The notes beneath the pieces were generated by a model. The model was not told the DNA's origin. It made no database searches and saw only the letters and a program-made list of their open reading frames with translations. Of a DNA stretch of 64,000 nucleotides, positions 17,143 to 25,909 are shown piece after piece. Position 1 is the stretch's first letter; each line of letters begins with the position of its first letter. This stretch comes from Pseudogracilibacillus auburnensis (GTDB lineage: Bacteria; Bacillota; Bacilli; Bacillales; Amphibacillaceae). A program made the translations under genes and the position numbers. The stretch is from assembly GCF_003201975.1 (NCBI RefSeq), contig NZ_QJJQ01000003.1, positions 124,001-188,000 on the forward strand, written 5' to 3'.

Positions 17143-18207
17143 ATGCGAAAAATAAAAGTTTTCATTGTTGATCAATCTATTTCAGTCTGTAAACAATTAG
17201 AAGATATGCTTCTTACATATGAAACAGTGGAAGTTGTTGGGATTGCGACAGAAATAGTAGATGCAACCGAATATTTAAAAACTACATCGCCGAATCTTAT
17301 GTTATTAGATGTAAATTTACCGACAGAAAGCGAAAAGACAGCCTTAGAAATAATGTTAGATATGAAGGCAATACCAGTCATCGTGCTATCGGACGGTTCT
17401 GTTCAACAGACCGCCAAAACAGTACAAGCAATGGCGAATGGTGCGGTAGATTTTATCAAAAAAACGATCCCTGCGAATAGTAAAGGCCAATATGAACGAG
17501 AAGTCTTATCAAAAATAACACAAGCTATTAGTACGAAGCGTATCCGTTCGACAAGGAGAAATCAGCCTATTAATCATGGTAAACAATTAAAAATAAGGCA
17601 GGAAAACCGAAAAAAACAACAATCTCATACAAGGGCACCTATTATTGCAATAGGTACCTCAACGGGTGGTCCTAGAGCATTACAACGTATTATTGAAGGT
17701 ATCCCAAAAGATTTTCCAGCTCCAATTTTAATTGTCCAACATATGCCAGCAACATTTACAAAGTCTTTAGCCGTCCGTTTAAATAAAATAGGTCAGATCC
17801 GTGTAAAAGAAGCAACAAATAATGAAGTAATTAAAAAGGGAACCGCCTATATTGCTCCAGGCAATTATCATATGCAAGTGAAACAAATAGCGGCTGAATT
17901 AAGGATTGAAATTAATCAAGAAAAAGAAAATGTTGGGCATCGCCCTTCTGTAGACATTTTATTTAAATCACTTGCAATGATTGATGACATTCATAAAATA
18001 GCAGTAGTTCTTACAGGGATGGGAAAAGATGGAGCAGAAGGCGTCAAAAAAATAAAACAATTAGATGATGAAGCAATTATCATCGCCGAGTCGAGAGAAA
18101 CAGCAATTATTGATGGCATGCCAAGTGCAGCAATTGCTACAAACAGTGTCACCGAAGTGATTCGTTTAGACGAGATCGCTAAGGCACTAATAGAATACTC
18201 AAAATAG
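17143..18207 (+). CDS. cheB: CheB, receptor methylesterase/deamidase
   Basis: CheB removes methyl groups from receptors during adaptation. The C-terminal catalytic domain has all three triad residues in place: Ser in GTSTGG (near 171), His in QHMP (near 199) and Asp in GMGKDGAEG (near 296). The N-terminal receiver has the phosphorylation site (Asp56, LLDVNLP) and a Lys in DFIKKT. However, the usual Asp-Asp metal-binding pair is Asp10-Gln11 (FIVDQSIS), and the MPxxDG loop after Asp56 is replaced. The receiver may therefore bind Mg2+ or respond to phosphorylation poorly. A good ribosome binding site (GAGGGG) precedes ATG 17143. Confidence 0.95.
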   Translation: MRKIKVFIVDQSISVCKQLEDMLLTYETVEVVGIATEIVDATEYLKTTSPNLMLLDVNLPTESEKTALEIMLDMKAIPVIVLSDGSVQQTAKTVQAMANGAVDFIKKTIPANSKGQYEREVLSKITQAISTKRIRSTRRNQPINHGKQLKIRQENRKKQQSHTRAPIIAIGTSTGGPRALQRIIEGIPKDFPAPILIVQHMPATFTKSLAVRLNKIGQIRVKEATNNEVIKKGTAYIAPGNYHMQVKQIAAELRIEINQEKENVGHRPSVDILFKSLAMIDDIHKIAVVLTGMGKDGAEGVKKIKQLDDEAIIIAESRETAIIDGMPSAAIATNSVTEVIRLDEIAKALIEYSK

Positions 18208-18219
18208 ATAGGGGGAATT

Positions 18220-20247
18220 ATGTTGGAAACAACACAATATTTAGACATTTTTATTGACGAGAGTACAGAACACCTAGACACACTCTATCAACAACTTTTA
18301 GCACTTGAAAAAAATCCACAAGAAAAAGCAATCATTGAAGAAATTTTTAGAGCTGCCCATACGTTAAAAGGGATGTCAGCTACAATGGGTTTCGAAGATT
18401 TGGCGAGCTTAACACATAAATTAGAAAACATATTCGATGGAATTCGTTACGACAAAATCTCTGTTCAAACAGAAATGATGGATTATTTATTTGTAGCTGT
18501 TGATCATTTAAATGCCATGGTGGAAGATGTTGCTAATGGTGGGGACGGAAAAAGAGATGTAGCTGATATAGTGAACCAATTGGATAAAATTGAAAAAGGT
18601 GAAAATATTACGAAGGAAGAGTCGAGTCCTAAAAAAGAAGTAGAAAGCTTGAACACTACCACCTTACAATTAGATGAATTTCAACTAACGATTTTAAGTG
18701 AATCAAAAGACCGTGGGTTTGATAATCACGAAATAATGGTTCAACTTAGAGAAGATTGCCTGCTTAAAGGTGCACGGGTATACATGGTCTTTGAGTTACT
18801 CGAAAAGATGGGAGAGGTAATTCATTCAAATCCTACTGTCAATGAGTTAGAAGAAGAAAATTTTGATTTTATGTTCACCGTGATGTTCGTTACAAAAGAA
18901 AAAGCGAATGATATTCAAGCGAAACTAATGAAAGTGTCGGAAGTGGAAGAGGTAACGGTAACGCCATTTTCATTGGATGCGTATAAAGAAGCGCAAGACG
19001 AGGTCTTAGATAAGGAACCAAGGAAACAAATGAAAGAAGTGGAAGCAACGAAAAAAGCAACGAAAAAAGAAGTGAAAAATGTTGCAAAAGCTGCACCATC
19101 AAAGACGATCCGTGTCAATATAGAAAGATTAGATATTTTAATGAACTTATTTGAGGAATTAGTAATTGATCGCGGGCGCTTAGAACAAATTTCGCTAGAT
19201 TTAAATAACAATGAGTTACAAGAAACAGTTGAAAGAATGTCTAGAGTGTCTAGTGATTTACAAAATATTATTTTAACGATGCGTATGGTACCAATTGATA
19301 CCGTATTTAATCGATTCCCAAGAATGATTCGACAATTGGCTAGAGAATTACATAAAGATGTGGAGATTGACATAATCGGAGCCGATACAGAACTTGATCG
19401 AACAGTAATTGATGAGATTGGTGACCCTTTAGTTCATTTAATTAGAAACGCGATGGATCATGGGATAGAAACACCTGAAGAAAGAGCAGAAAAAGGTAAA
19501 CCATCTCAAGGGAAAATTACGTTAGAAGCTTATCATAGCGGAAACCATGTGTTTGTAGAAATATCAGATGATGGTGCCGGAATCAATAAAGAAAAAGTGA
19601 AAAATAAAGCAATTGAAAAAGGGGTCATAACACAAAGCGAAGCGGAAGTGTTAACAGACCAACAAGCATTTGAACTTATTTTGGAAAGTGGCTTTTCAAC
19701 GAATGAGGAAATTTCTGATGTTTCAGGACGAGGCGTTGGCCTTGACGTTGTTAAGAACACCATTGAATCACTTGGAGGTAATATTTCGATCGATGCGGTA
19801 CCAGGTGGAGGCTCCACTTTCTCCATTCAGTTACCACTAACATTATCGATTATCTCTGTTTTATTAGTCGAACTTCAAAATGAAAAATATGCAATACCAT
19901 TATCATCGATTATTGAAACAGCTATATTAAGAAAGGAAGAAATATTTAGCGCTCATAATAATAAAGTGATCGATTTTCGTGGGAAAGTAGTACCACTCGC
20001 TTTTTTAAACAACATTTTTGATGTTCCATCAGATAAGGAAGAAGTGGATGAATATGTTTCCATTGTAATTGTACGAAAAGGGAATAAATTGACTGGTTTA
20101 GTTGTCGATTCCTTTATCGGTCAACAAGAAGTAGTTCTTAAATCACTAGGTGACTATTTGACAAATGTGTTTGCGATTTCAGGAGCAACGATATTAGGGG
20201 ATGGAGAAGTCGCCCTCATCATTGATAGCAATTCCTTAGTTAAATAA
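18220..20247 (+). CDS. cheA: CheA, chemotaxis sensor kinase
   Basis: CheA is the histidine kinase that phosphorylates CheY and CheB under receptor control. Domains in order are: P1 Hpt with phosphorylated His47 (RAAHTLKGMSA), a P2 CheY-binding domain (about residues 150-250), a Lys-rich linker, P3 dimerisation helices, the P4 HATPase with the N box (HLIRNAMDHG), G1 box (ISDDGAGI) and G2 box (GRGVGLDVVK), and a C-terminal CheW-like P5 domain. Length (675 residues) matches B. subtilis CheA. It is followed by cheW after a short gap. Confidence 0.97.
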   Translation: MLETTQYLDIFIDESTEHLDTLYQQLLALEKNPQEKAIIEEIFRAAHTLKGMSATMGFEDLASLTHKLENIFDGIRYDKISVQTEMMDYLFVAVDHLNAMVEDVANGGDGKRDVADIVNQLDKIEKGENITKEESSPKKEVESLNTTTLQLDEFQLTILSESKDRGFDNHEIMVQLREDCLLKGARVYMVFELLEKMGEVIHSNPTVNELEEENFDFMFTVMFVTKEKANDIQAKLMKVSEVEEVTVTPFSLDAYKEAQDEVLDKEPRKQMKEVEATKKATKKEVKNVAKAAPSKTIRVNIERLDILMNLFEELVIDRGRLEQISLDLNNNELQETVERMSRVSSDLQNIILTMRMVPIDTVFNRFPRMIRQLARELHKDVEIDIIGADTELDRTVIDEIGDPLVHLIRNAMDHGIETPEERAEKGKPSQGKITLEAYHSGNHVFVEISDDGAGINKEKVKNKAIEKGVITQSEAEVLTDQQAFELILESGFSTNEEISDVSGRGVGLDVVKNTIESLGGNISIDAVPGGGSTFSIQLPLTLSIISVLLVELQNEKYAIPLSSIIETAILRKEEIFSAHNNKVIDFRGKVVPLAFLNNIFDVPSDKEEVDEYVSIVIVRKGNKLTGLVVDSFIGQQEVVLKSLGDYLTNVFAISGATILGDGEVALIIDSNSLVK

Positions 20248-20276
20248 TTTTAGGATTGGAATGGGAGGTTAGATGG

Positions 20277-20747
20277 ATGAATGAAGTAAATGGATTGGAA
20301 AATAAATTAATCGTTTTTAGACTTGAAGGGGAAGAATATGCTATTTCTGTTCAAAGAGTTGGTTCGATCGAAAGAATTTTACCGATTACTCGGGTTCCAT
20401 CGACACCAAGTTTTGTAAAAGGTGTAGTTAATTTACGGGGAGTGGTCACACCTGTGATCGATTTGAAAGAGCGATTTCACGAAAAACAAACGACATTTAC
20501 AGAACAAACAAGAATTATTATTGTTCATATTGATGATATAACAGTCGGCTTAATCGTGGATGAAGCAAATGATGTTCTTGATATTCAACAAGATCAAATT
20601 GAGCCAGCTCCTGAAGCAGTTGGTTCTGCCGTCGTTGAATATATTAGTGGGGTCATTAAATTAGAAAAGCGGTTATTCATTTTACTAGACTTGGAGAAAG
20701 TGTTGAATAAAGCTGATATGACGGAATTAAGAACATTGGAAGGATAA
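20277..20747 (+). CDS. cheW: CheW, receptor-kinase coupling protein
   Basis: CheW links chemoreceptors to CheA. The 156-residue protein is one CheW domain with the conserved VFRLEGEEYAISVQRVGSIE, ITRVPSTPSFVKGVVNLRG and VIDLKERF segments. ATG 20277 is preceded at seven bases by GGAGGT (20264-20269) and gives the same length as B. subtilis CheW; the TTG at 20256 lies upstream of that site and is unlikely. Confidence 0.96.
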   Translation: MNEVNGLENKLIVFRLEGEEYAISVQRVGSIERILPITRVPSTPSFVKGVVNLRGVVTPVIDLKERFHEKQTTFTEQTRIIIVHIDDITVGLIVDEANDVLDIQQDQIEPAPEAVGSAVVEYISGVIKLEKRLFILLDLEKVLNKADMTELRTLEG

Positions 20748-20751
20748 GGAT

Positions 20752-21387
20752 ATGAAGTCAAAGAAATTATCAGACTTACAAATAGATGTATTACGAGAAA
20801 TTGGTAATATCGGTGCTGGTAATGCAACTACTTCTATGTCACAACTAATTAATAAACAAGTCATGATGAAAGTACCTTCTGTAAAGGTAGTTACAATCAA
20901 TGAAATGATGGACATTATTGGTGGACCAGAAAAGCTCATTGTCGCGATTTTCTTTAGAATTAAAGGAGAAATTACCGGCACTGTTTACTTCGTCTTAACA
21001 TTGAAAGAAGCGGAATATTTAGTTCGTCAAATGACAATGAATAACGAACTGTCCATTTTAGAAAATGGGGAAACAGACGAATTAGCCGTTTCGGTTTTAC
21101 AAGAAGTTGCCAACATATTAACAGGATCTTATTTATCTGCCTTAGCCGATTTTACACAATTAAATATGAAGCCTACAATACCATACTTAAGTATCGATAT
21201 GGCGGCTGCTACTTTAGTTACTGGGTTAATTGAATTATCTCAAGTAACTGATTATGCCATTATTATCGATACAAAAATTACCGGGAATGAAGAAGGAGAA
21301 GGTGCAAAAGGTCATTTCTTATTAATACCAGATCCAGCATCCATTCCAGAACTATTTAGTGCATTAGGACTTAATCAACATGAATAA
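20752..21387 (+). CDS. cheC: CheC, CheY-P phosphatase
   Basis: CheC dephosphorylates CheY-P and works with CheD in Bacillus adaptation. The 211-residue protein has both family active-site motifs with Glu and Asn (LREIGNIGAGNA near residue 15 and LQEVANILTGSY near residue 115). CheD is encoded directly downstream with an eight-base overlap, as usual for this interacting pair. Confidence 0.96.
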   Translation: MKSKKLSDLQIDVLREIGNIGAGNATTSMSQLINKQVMMKVPSVKVVTINEMMDIIGGPEKLIVAIFFRIKGEITGTVYFVLTLKEAEYLVRQMTMNNELSILENGETDELAVSVLQEVANILTGSYLSALADFTQLNMKPTIPYLSIDMAAATLVTGLIELSQVTDYAIIIDTKITGNEEGEGAKGHFLLIPDPASIPELFSALGLNQHE

Positions 21388-21871
21388 GACCGTCGTAAAA
21401 GTGGGGATTGCTGATTTAAATATTATCCAATCACCTGATAAAATACGTACTTCGGGTTTAGGATCCTGTGTTGGTATTGTTTTATATGATTTAACGAAAC
21501 AAGTAGCAGGACTAGCTCATATTATGCTTCCTGACTCAAGTTTAACAAAACAAAAAAATTATAATAAATATAAATATGCGGATACGGCAATCGACATTTT
21601 AATTGATAAACTCATAGAAAAGGATGTAAGGAAATTTAGTATCAAAGCTAAAATAGCTGGTGGAGCGCAAATGTTTCAATTGAATTCGGCAACTGACGTA
21701 ATGAGAATTGGTCCGAGAAATGTAGAAGCTGTGACAAAAATACTTCATATGCATCGTATACCAATTGTAGCATCTGATGTGGGTGGAAACAGTGGTAGAA
21801 CGATAGAATTTGACCCGATTTCTGGGAATTTAAAAATACGAACTGTCAATAAGGGCGAAAAATTAATCTAA
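21380..21871 (+). CDS. cheD: CheD, chemoreceptor glutamine deamidase
   Basis: CheD deamidates receptor glutamines and, bound to CheC, relays CheY-P feedback. The catalytic Cys30 (SGLGSCVGI) and His47 (AGLAHIMLP) are present, together with the conserved IAGGAQMF and DVGGNSGRTIEFDP segments. Length (163 residues) is normal. The start overlaps cheC, consistent with coupled synthesis. Confidence 0.96.
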   Translation: MNKTVVKVGIADLNIIQSPDKIRTSGLGSCVGIVLYDLTKQVAGLAHIMLPDSSLTKQKNYNKYKYADTAIDILIDKLIEKDVRKFSIKAKIAGGAQMFQLNSATDVMRIGPRNVEAVTKILHMHRIPIVASDVGGNSGRTIEFDPISGNLKIRTVNKGEKLI

Positions 21872-21944
21872 TAAATAGTTATCAGAACAAACATCAAATA
21901 GTACATGATGGGTGTTCTGTAGCAAAAGCGGGGAGGAGCAAAAG

Positions 21945-22736
21945 ATGTCAGCAAATAACTCCCATTATGTTCAAGAGTTATGGAATAATTGGATTGAAAA
22001 TAGCGACGAAGAAGCTGCAAATGGACTGTTAGATCACTATATGTATTTAGTTCAGTTTCATGTAGAGAGAGTAGCTAGCTATATTCCGGTCAGTTACGAT
22101 AAAAATGACCTAAAGAGCTTAGGGTTAATGGGCTTATATGATGCGCTAAATAAGTTTGATCCTACCCGTAATTTAAAGTTTGATACGTACGCAACGATTA
22201 GAGTACGTGGAGCTATTATGGATGGATTACGAAAAGAGGACTGGTTACCAAGATCATTAAGAGATCAAGCGAAGAAAATTGAAAAAGTAAGTGAAGAATT
22301 AGAGCAACAATTAAAACGAACGCCTACTTCCGAAGATATTGCTAATGAATTAGGAATGGAGCAAGAGGAAGTCGAATCGACTATTAGTAATACTTTATTT
22401 GCTAATGTTATTTCAATCGATACAAAATATACGCAGGTAGATTCTGAGGATATGACAACGATAGGCGCAACAATTGTGGATGATCATTCCATTTCTCCAG
22501 ACGAACAAGTTCTATATATAGAGCTCAAAGAGGAATTAAGTAATGGCATTAAAGAACTGAATAAAAACGAACAAATTGTGATTAGTTTATTTTATGTAGA
22601 GCAACTAACATTAACGGAAATTGGACAAGTATTAAATTTAACGACATCAAGAATTTCACAGATCCATAAACGAGCCATTTTTAAGCTTAAAAACATCCTG
22701 GAAAAAATGCGCGTTTCATATTCACCTACTCCTTGA
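21945..22736 (+). CDS. sigD: Sigma-D (FliA), flagellar sigma factor
   Basis: This alternative sigma factor directs transcription of flagellin, motility, chemoreceptor and autolysin genes and is held by FlgM until the hook is complete. Region 2 (PVSYDKNDLKSLGLMGLYDA, FDTYATIRVRGAIMDGLRKEDW), region 3 and the region 4 helix-turn-helix (LTLTEIGQVLNLTTSRISQI) are all present. ATG 21945 follows GGGGAGGA by seven bases. Its location near the 3' end of the operon follows B. subtilis, where distance from the promoter helps set SigD levels. Confidence 0.97.
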   Translation: MSANNSHYVQELWNNWIENSDEEAANGLLDHYMYLVQFHVERVASYIPVSYDKNDLKSLGLMGLYDALNKFDPTRNLKFDTYATIRVRGAIMDGLRKEDWLPRSLRDQAKKIEKVSEELEQQLKRTPTSEDIANELGMEQEEVESTISNTLFANVISIDTKYTQVDSEDMTTIGATIVDDHSISPDEQVLYIELKEELSNGIKELNKNEQIVISLFYVEQLTLTEIGQVLNLTTSRISQIHKRAIFKLKNILEKMRVSYSPTP

Positions 22737-22750
22737 AAGGGGGAAAAAAT

Positions 22751-24118
22751 ATGAAGGACTTACATGAGCTATTTGACATAAAAATAGCAAAAGATCAATT
22801 AAGTGCAGAATTATATTACAATGAACCAGAAGAAGCGAGAAGTATAAACATAAATTGTGCAGAATTAATGGAGATGTTGAAAGAAAATAATATTGTATTT
22901 GGTATTGATGAACAAAAAATCGCTGAAATTACAACCAATATCTCTTCTCACCATTTTCCGGTATCGATTGCAAAAGGGATTTCTAAAGAAGATGGGAAAG
23001 ACGGTAAGCTCATCTATAAACTTGATCTAAATACGGAAATTGACCGTTCAGATGGCTGGGATTTTCGAGAGGTAATGCGTATACCAACTGTACAAAAAGG
23101 GGATAAGCTTGCCACGATTATCCCCCCTTCCAAAGGAAAGAACGGTAAAAACGTCTTCGGCAAAGATGTTTTAGCAAGACCTGGCAAACCAGTTTTAATG
23201 AGACCAGGTAAAAATGTAAGATTTAGTGAAACAGACCAAACTTTTTATGCGACAGCTGAAGGACAAGTGAATTTTGGTGTAAAGTCAATCAATGTTTATA
23301 CTGTTTATGAAGTACATGAAGATATTTCGATGAAAACCGGCAATATTGATTTTGTCGGAACGGTCGTCATTCGAGGAGATGTGCCGACCGGTTTTACAGT
23401 GAAAGCATCAGGAGATATTAAGATATTTGGTCTTGTGGAAGCTGCAACTATTATCGCAGAAGGTTCCGTATTTATTTCTGAAGGAATGGCGGGGCTGAAA
23501 ACAGGAACCATTCAAGCAAATGAAGATGTGCATATTGGCTACATAAACCAAGGAAATGTAATTGCGGGAAATAGTATTTTAGTTGAAAATTCTATCCTTC
23601 ATAGTGAATGTTCTGCTAGAGTTGATATAAAATGTCAACGAGGAAATATAATTGGCGGTGTCTTATCAGCAGGAAGAGCTATTAAAGGAAAAGATATTGG
23701 GAATAGAATGAATACGCTAACAGAGCTATCTTTTGGTGTGGACAAGAAATTATTTGATGAGCAAGTTAAATTGGAAACAGAGAAAGAAAATTTAAAGGAC
23801 AATTTGCGTAAATTACAATTATTAAAAGCTAAAATGGAAAAAGAAACACATTTGAAAAATAGTCAAAATAGGATAACACTTTTAAAATTGAGGCATTCAT
23901 TTAATAAAACGAAAGAACAACTCGATGATATTGATAGTCAACTAGAATCGATCAATGCTAGTCTAGGTAGTCTTGAAGATACTTTCTTAAAAGTAAAAGG
24001 AACCATTTTTCCAAATGCGGTCGTTTCTTTCGGAAAATATCGGCGAACAATTGACAGAAACTATGATAATGTTACGATTAAAATGGAAAGAAATGATATT
24101 GCGATTTCACCTTATTAA
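22751..24118 (+). CDS. DUF342 (FapA-like) polymer-forming protein
   Basis: This 455-residue protein belongs to the DUF342/FapA family, which commonly sits next to sigD in Bacillaceae. It has an N-terminal domain (about residues 1-150), a right-handed parallel beta-helix with repeated Gly/Ile/Val turns (about residues 160-310; for example DFVGTVVIRGDVPTGFTVKA) and a C-terminal coiled coil (about residues 325-400). Its role is not established; related beta-helix proteins form polymeric envelope scaffolds. ATG 22751 is seven bases behind AAAGGGGG. It is the last gene before an 850 bp repeat-filled gap. Confidence 0.85.
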   Translation: MKDLHELFDIKIAKDQLSAELYYNEPEEARSININCAELMEMLKENNIVFGIDEQKIAEITTNISSHHFPVSIAKGISKEDGKDGKLIYKLDLNTEIDRSDGWDFREVMRIPTVQKGDKLATIIPPSKGKNGKNVFGKDVLARPGKPVLMRPGKNVRFSETDQTFYATAEGQVNFGVKSINVYTVYEVHEDISMKTGNIDFVGTVVIRGDVPTGFTVKASGDIKIFGLVEAATIIAEGSVFISEGMAGLKTGTIQANEDVHIGYINQGNVIAGNSILVENSILHSECSARVDIKCQRGNIIGGVLSAGRAIKGKDIGNRMNTLTELSFGVDKKLFDEQVKLETEKENLKDNLRKLQLLKAKMEKETHLKNSQNRITLLKLRHSFNKTKEQLDDIDSQLESINASLGSLEDTFLKVKGTIFPNAVVSFGKYRRTIDRNYDNVTIKMERNDIAISPY

Positions 24119-24346
24119 CAATTTGTCACCTTGTAACTAAACTTTCGCACCAATAAAATGAATTTAAACAGTTTGCTTGGTTATGCTCGGGATACTTCCA
24201 ACTATATCCATGACAACCTTGGTATAATAAACTGCTTTTCAAAGGATAGATAATGCGAAAACTTCTCCTACCAAATAGACTTGTTGCTTATTACACATAA
24301 GAACTAAACTGCGACGTAACTGCTAGGTTGTTTTAATGACCAAAAG

Positions 24347-24780
24347 GCATGTTTTCCATGCCGGTTGTATCACTAATTCAATAGGATGAAAAAAGTCAAC
24401 ATTCCGTTTGTGTGGAATCCGAATTCACGAAGACTCCAGCGGGAAAAGCAACAGCCGAAAATCCATTTCAAATGTTTTGAATAAAACGTTTGAAATTAGT
24501 TGAGGCGTTGCCCGCGGAAAGCGAAGTGGATTCGGGTGGAACACATGTACACAAACCTTGGGGACTTTTTCAGCAGCCTTGTAAAAGCCTTAGGCTTATC
24601 AGCCGCCCGCGGTAAAAGAGACACTGTGAAAGCAAGCGATAGCGTAGGTTGAATAGATGTCGTTCTTATGCCCTGTGGTGAAAGCGGAGTGTCTTTCCAT
24701 AGCGACGGGACATCTCACTAATTGAAGTTACTGCGTAGTTTATTTCAAGTGTGTGTTAATAGCAACAGACTTAACGAAAA
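24347..24780 (+). repeat. Intergenic repeat copy B (DUF342 gene to unknown gene gap)
   Basis: The 851 bp gap 24119-24969 carries no credible gene. It holds a perfect GGCATG/CATGCC hairpin (24347-24363). A repeat module at 24432-24578 runs from GACTCCAGCGGGAAAAGCAA to GGGGACTTTTTCAGCAGCC and matches 32860-32970, but with about 40 extra bases in the middle. Those extra bases contain a 14-bp imperfect inverted repeat (24465-24478 with 24483-24496). A second module at 24675-24766 (GAAAGCGGAGTGTCTTTCC to TAGCAAC) matches 63880-63970. The rest (24119-24340, 24781-24900) shows nothing I recognise. Confidence 0.65.
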
Positions 24781-24915
24781 AAGCGGGTGGAGTCTAAATA
24801 TGTACAAACCGCTTAGAGCAAACAATTAATCGGAAGTCAACTTGAGCACTGTATCTTCATCCTACTTTATTCTATGAAGACTTTTTGTCCATTTACTCTG
24901 CAAAAGTTGAGCTTG

Positions 24916-24924
24916 TGATATAAT
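24916..24924 (+). promoter_or_regulatory. Candidate extended -10 promoter for the unknown gene and swrB
   Basis: TGATATAAT is a full extended -10 element about 45 bases before the start at 24970. The -35 position (about 24896) is weak, which is tolerable for an extended -10 promoter. Because the long repeat gap separates these genes from sigD, an own promoter is plausible. Confidence 0.45.
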
Positions 24925-24969
24925 CATACCAATAATTATTTCTCAATAATTAAAGGGTGGGGATAGTAG

Positions 24970-25287
24970 ATGAGTTTTAAGTCAATTGAATTGCAAGTAG
25001 CGATTCCGAGATCACAGGATGCAGGGAAAATGCAAGATCAAATGATGAGGCAATCTCAGCAATTTCAAGATACTCTAACCCAACAACAGTTACGTGAAGA
25101 AATAATCAATCGCTCAAGAGTAAATGAATTTGACAATGTGGAAAAGAAAATGATAAACGATGAGGATGAAACGAGTAAACGAGAAGAAGAGCAAAAACAA
25201 AAAAAGCAGAAACAAAAAAACAATCAAGACAATGAACAAAAAGTAGATCATCCTTATTTAGGAACAAAATTTGATTATAGTGGATAG
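24970..25287 (+). CDS. Small conserved fla/che-linked protein of unknown function
   Basis: This 105-residue hydrophilic protein starts SFKSIELQVAIPRSQDAGKM, then becomes a charged Glu/Lys/Gln-rich helix ending in HPYLGTKFDYSG. Short proteins with this kind of N-terminus are, as far as I recall, found downstream of sigD in several Firmicutes, but no function is known to me. No membrane segment or signal peptide is visible; the middle is low-complexity (KQKKQKQKN). It has a GGGTGGGGAT ribosome binding region and is followed after 10 bases by swrB. It may be a motility accessory protein; this is inference from context. Confidence 0.75.
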   Translation: MSFKSIELQVAIPRSQDAGKMQDQMMRQSQQFQDTLTQQQLREEIINRSRVNEFDNVEKKMINDEDETSKREEEQKQKKQKQKNNQDNEQKVDHPYLGTKFDYSG

Positions 25288-25297
25288 AAGGGATTAC

Positions 25298-25762
25298 ATG
25301 GTTTCATTATTACTCATCATTAGTTTTTTACTGCACATTACACTTATTATGGCAGTTTATCATTTATATCAACAATTACAGCTATCTAAACGTAGTAAGG
25401 ACCAGGAACTCGAAATATTATTTGCGGATTTTCTTAAAGAGATTCGAATAGAAAATGAACGTTTGCAAAGTCAGTTAATAAACGAACCACCTCCAAAAAA
25501 CGAAGGAAAAAAAGAAGAAATGACTCTTACTAAAAACAGATCGATAACAAATAAGGCTGAACATTATAAAGAGAACAATTTTTTCAATTTATTACAAGAA
25601 GAAAAAAACGATCAACTTTTAGAAACTTCTATAGAAAGTAAAATTTTTAGTATGTATAACCAAGGGCAATCAATTGATGACATTGCTAAAACATTAAACC
25701 GTGGTAAAACAGAGGTTGCATTAATTCTAAAATTACATAGCAATAAAGCTGAAAATACTTGA
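25298..25762 (+). CDS. swrB: SwrB (YlxL)-like swarming motility protein
   Basis: The 154-residue protein has an N-terminal membrane segment (about residues 2-25), a coiled coil, a variable linker, and a C-terminal helix-turn-helix-like segment (KIFSMYNQGQSIDDIAKTLN, then RGKTEVALILKL). This is the layout of B. subtilis SwrB, which promotes activation of the flagellar export apparatus by FliP. Position at the end of the fla/che region supports the call. ATG 25298 is five bases behind AGAAGGGAT; the upstream TTG at 25271 lies inside the preceding gene and lacks such a site. Confidence 0.75.
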   Translation: MVSLLLIISFLLHITLIMAVYHLYQQLQLSKRSKDQELEILFADFLKEIRIENERLQSQLINEPPPKNEGKKEEMTLTKNRSITNKAEHYKENNFFNLLQEEKNDQLLETSIESKIFSMYNQGQSIDDIAKTLNRGKTEVALILKLHSNKAENT

Positions 25763-25787
25763 TAAATTGTTTTTAATATGTTACTTT
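25759..25787 (+). promoter_or_regulatory. Candidate sigma-A promoter P1 for rpsB
   Basis: TTGATA at 25759-25764 and TACTTT at 25782-25787 are separated by 17 bases. A second candidate uses TTGACA at 25804-25809 with a poor -10 near 25825-25832. Only the first would place the leader hairpin at 25831-25869 fully inside the transcript. Confidence 0.4.
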
Positions 25788-25830
25788 AATCAGTGGTAAT
25801 AAATTGACAAAGATTACGCACGTTTAATGA

Positions 25831-25869
25831 TTTCTATATATGGTGCCGTTTCATTCGGTTATATAGAAA
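25831..25869 (+). promoter_or_regulatory. rpsB leader hairpin
   Basis: TTTCTATATA and TATATAGAAA form a perfect 10-bp stem with an 18-base loop that contains GTGCCG and CATTCGG, 40 bases upstream of rpsB. A leader hairpin here could serve autogenous control by S2, as for other ribosomal protein operons; this is inference. Confidence 0.4.
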
Positions 25870-25909
25870 CAAGATTTAAACGGAGGAAAAACCAAAGGAG
25901 GAAATTTAA

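Noticed and set aside
18890-19373. Long minus-strand frames opposite cheA
   Set aside because: They mirror the charged CheA linker; cheA is complete with all domains, so these are shadows.
24119-24969. Insertion sequence in the large gap
   Set aside because: No transposase frame, terminal inverted repeats or target duplication could be found; the content is repeat modules.
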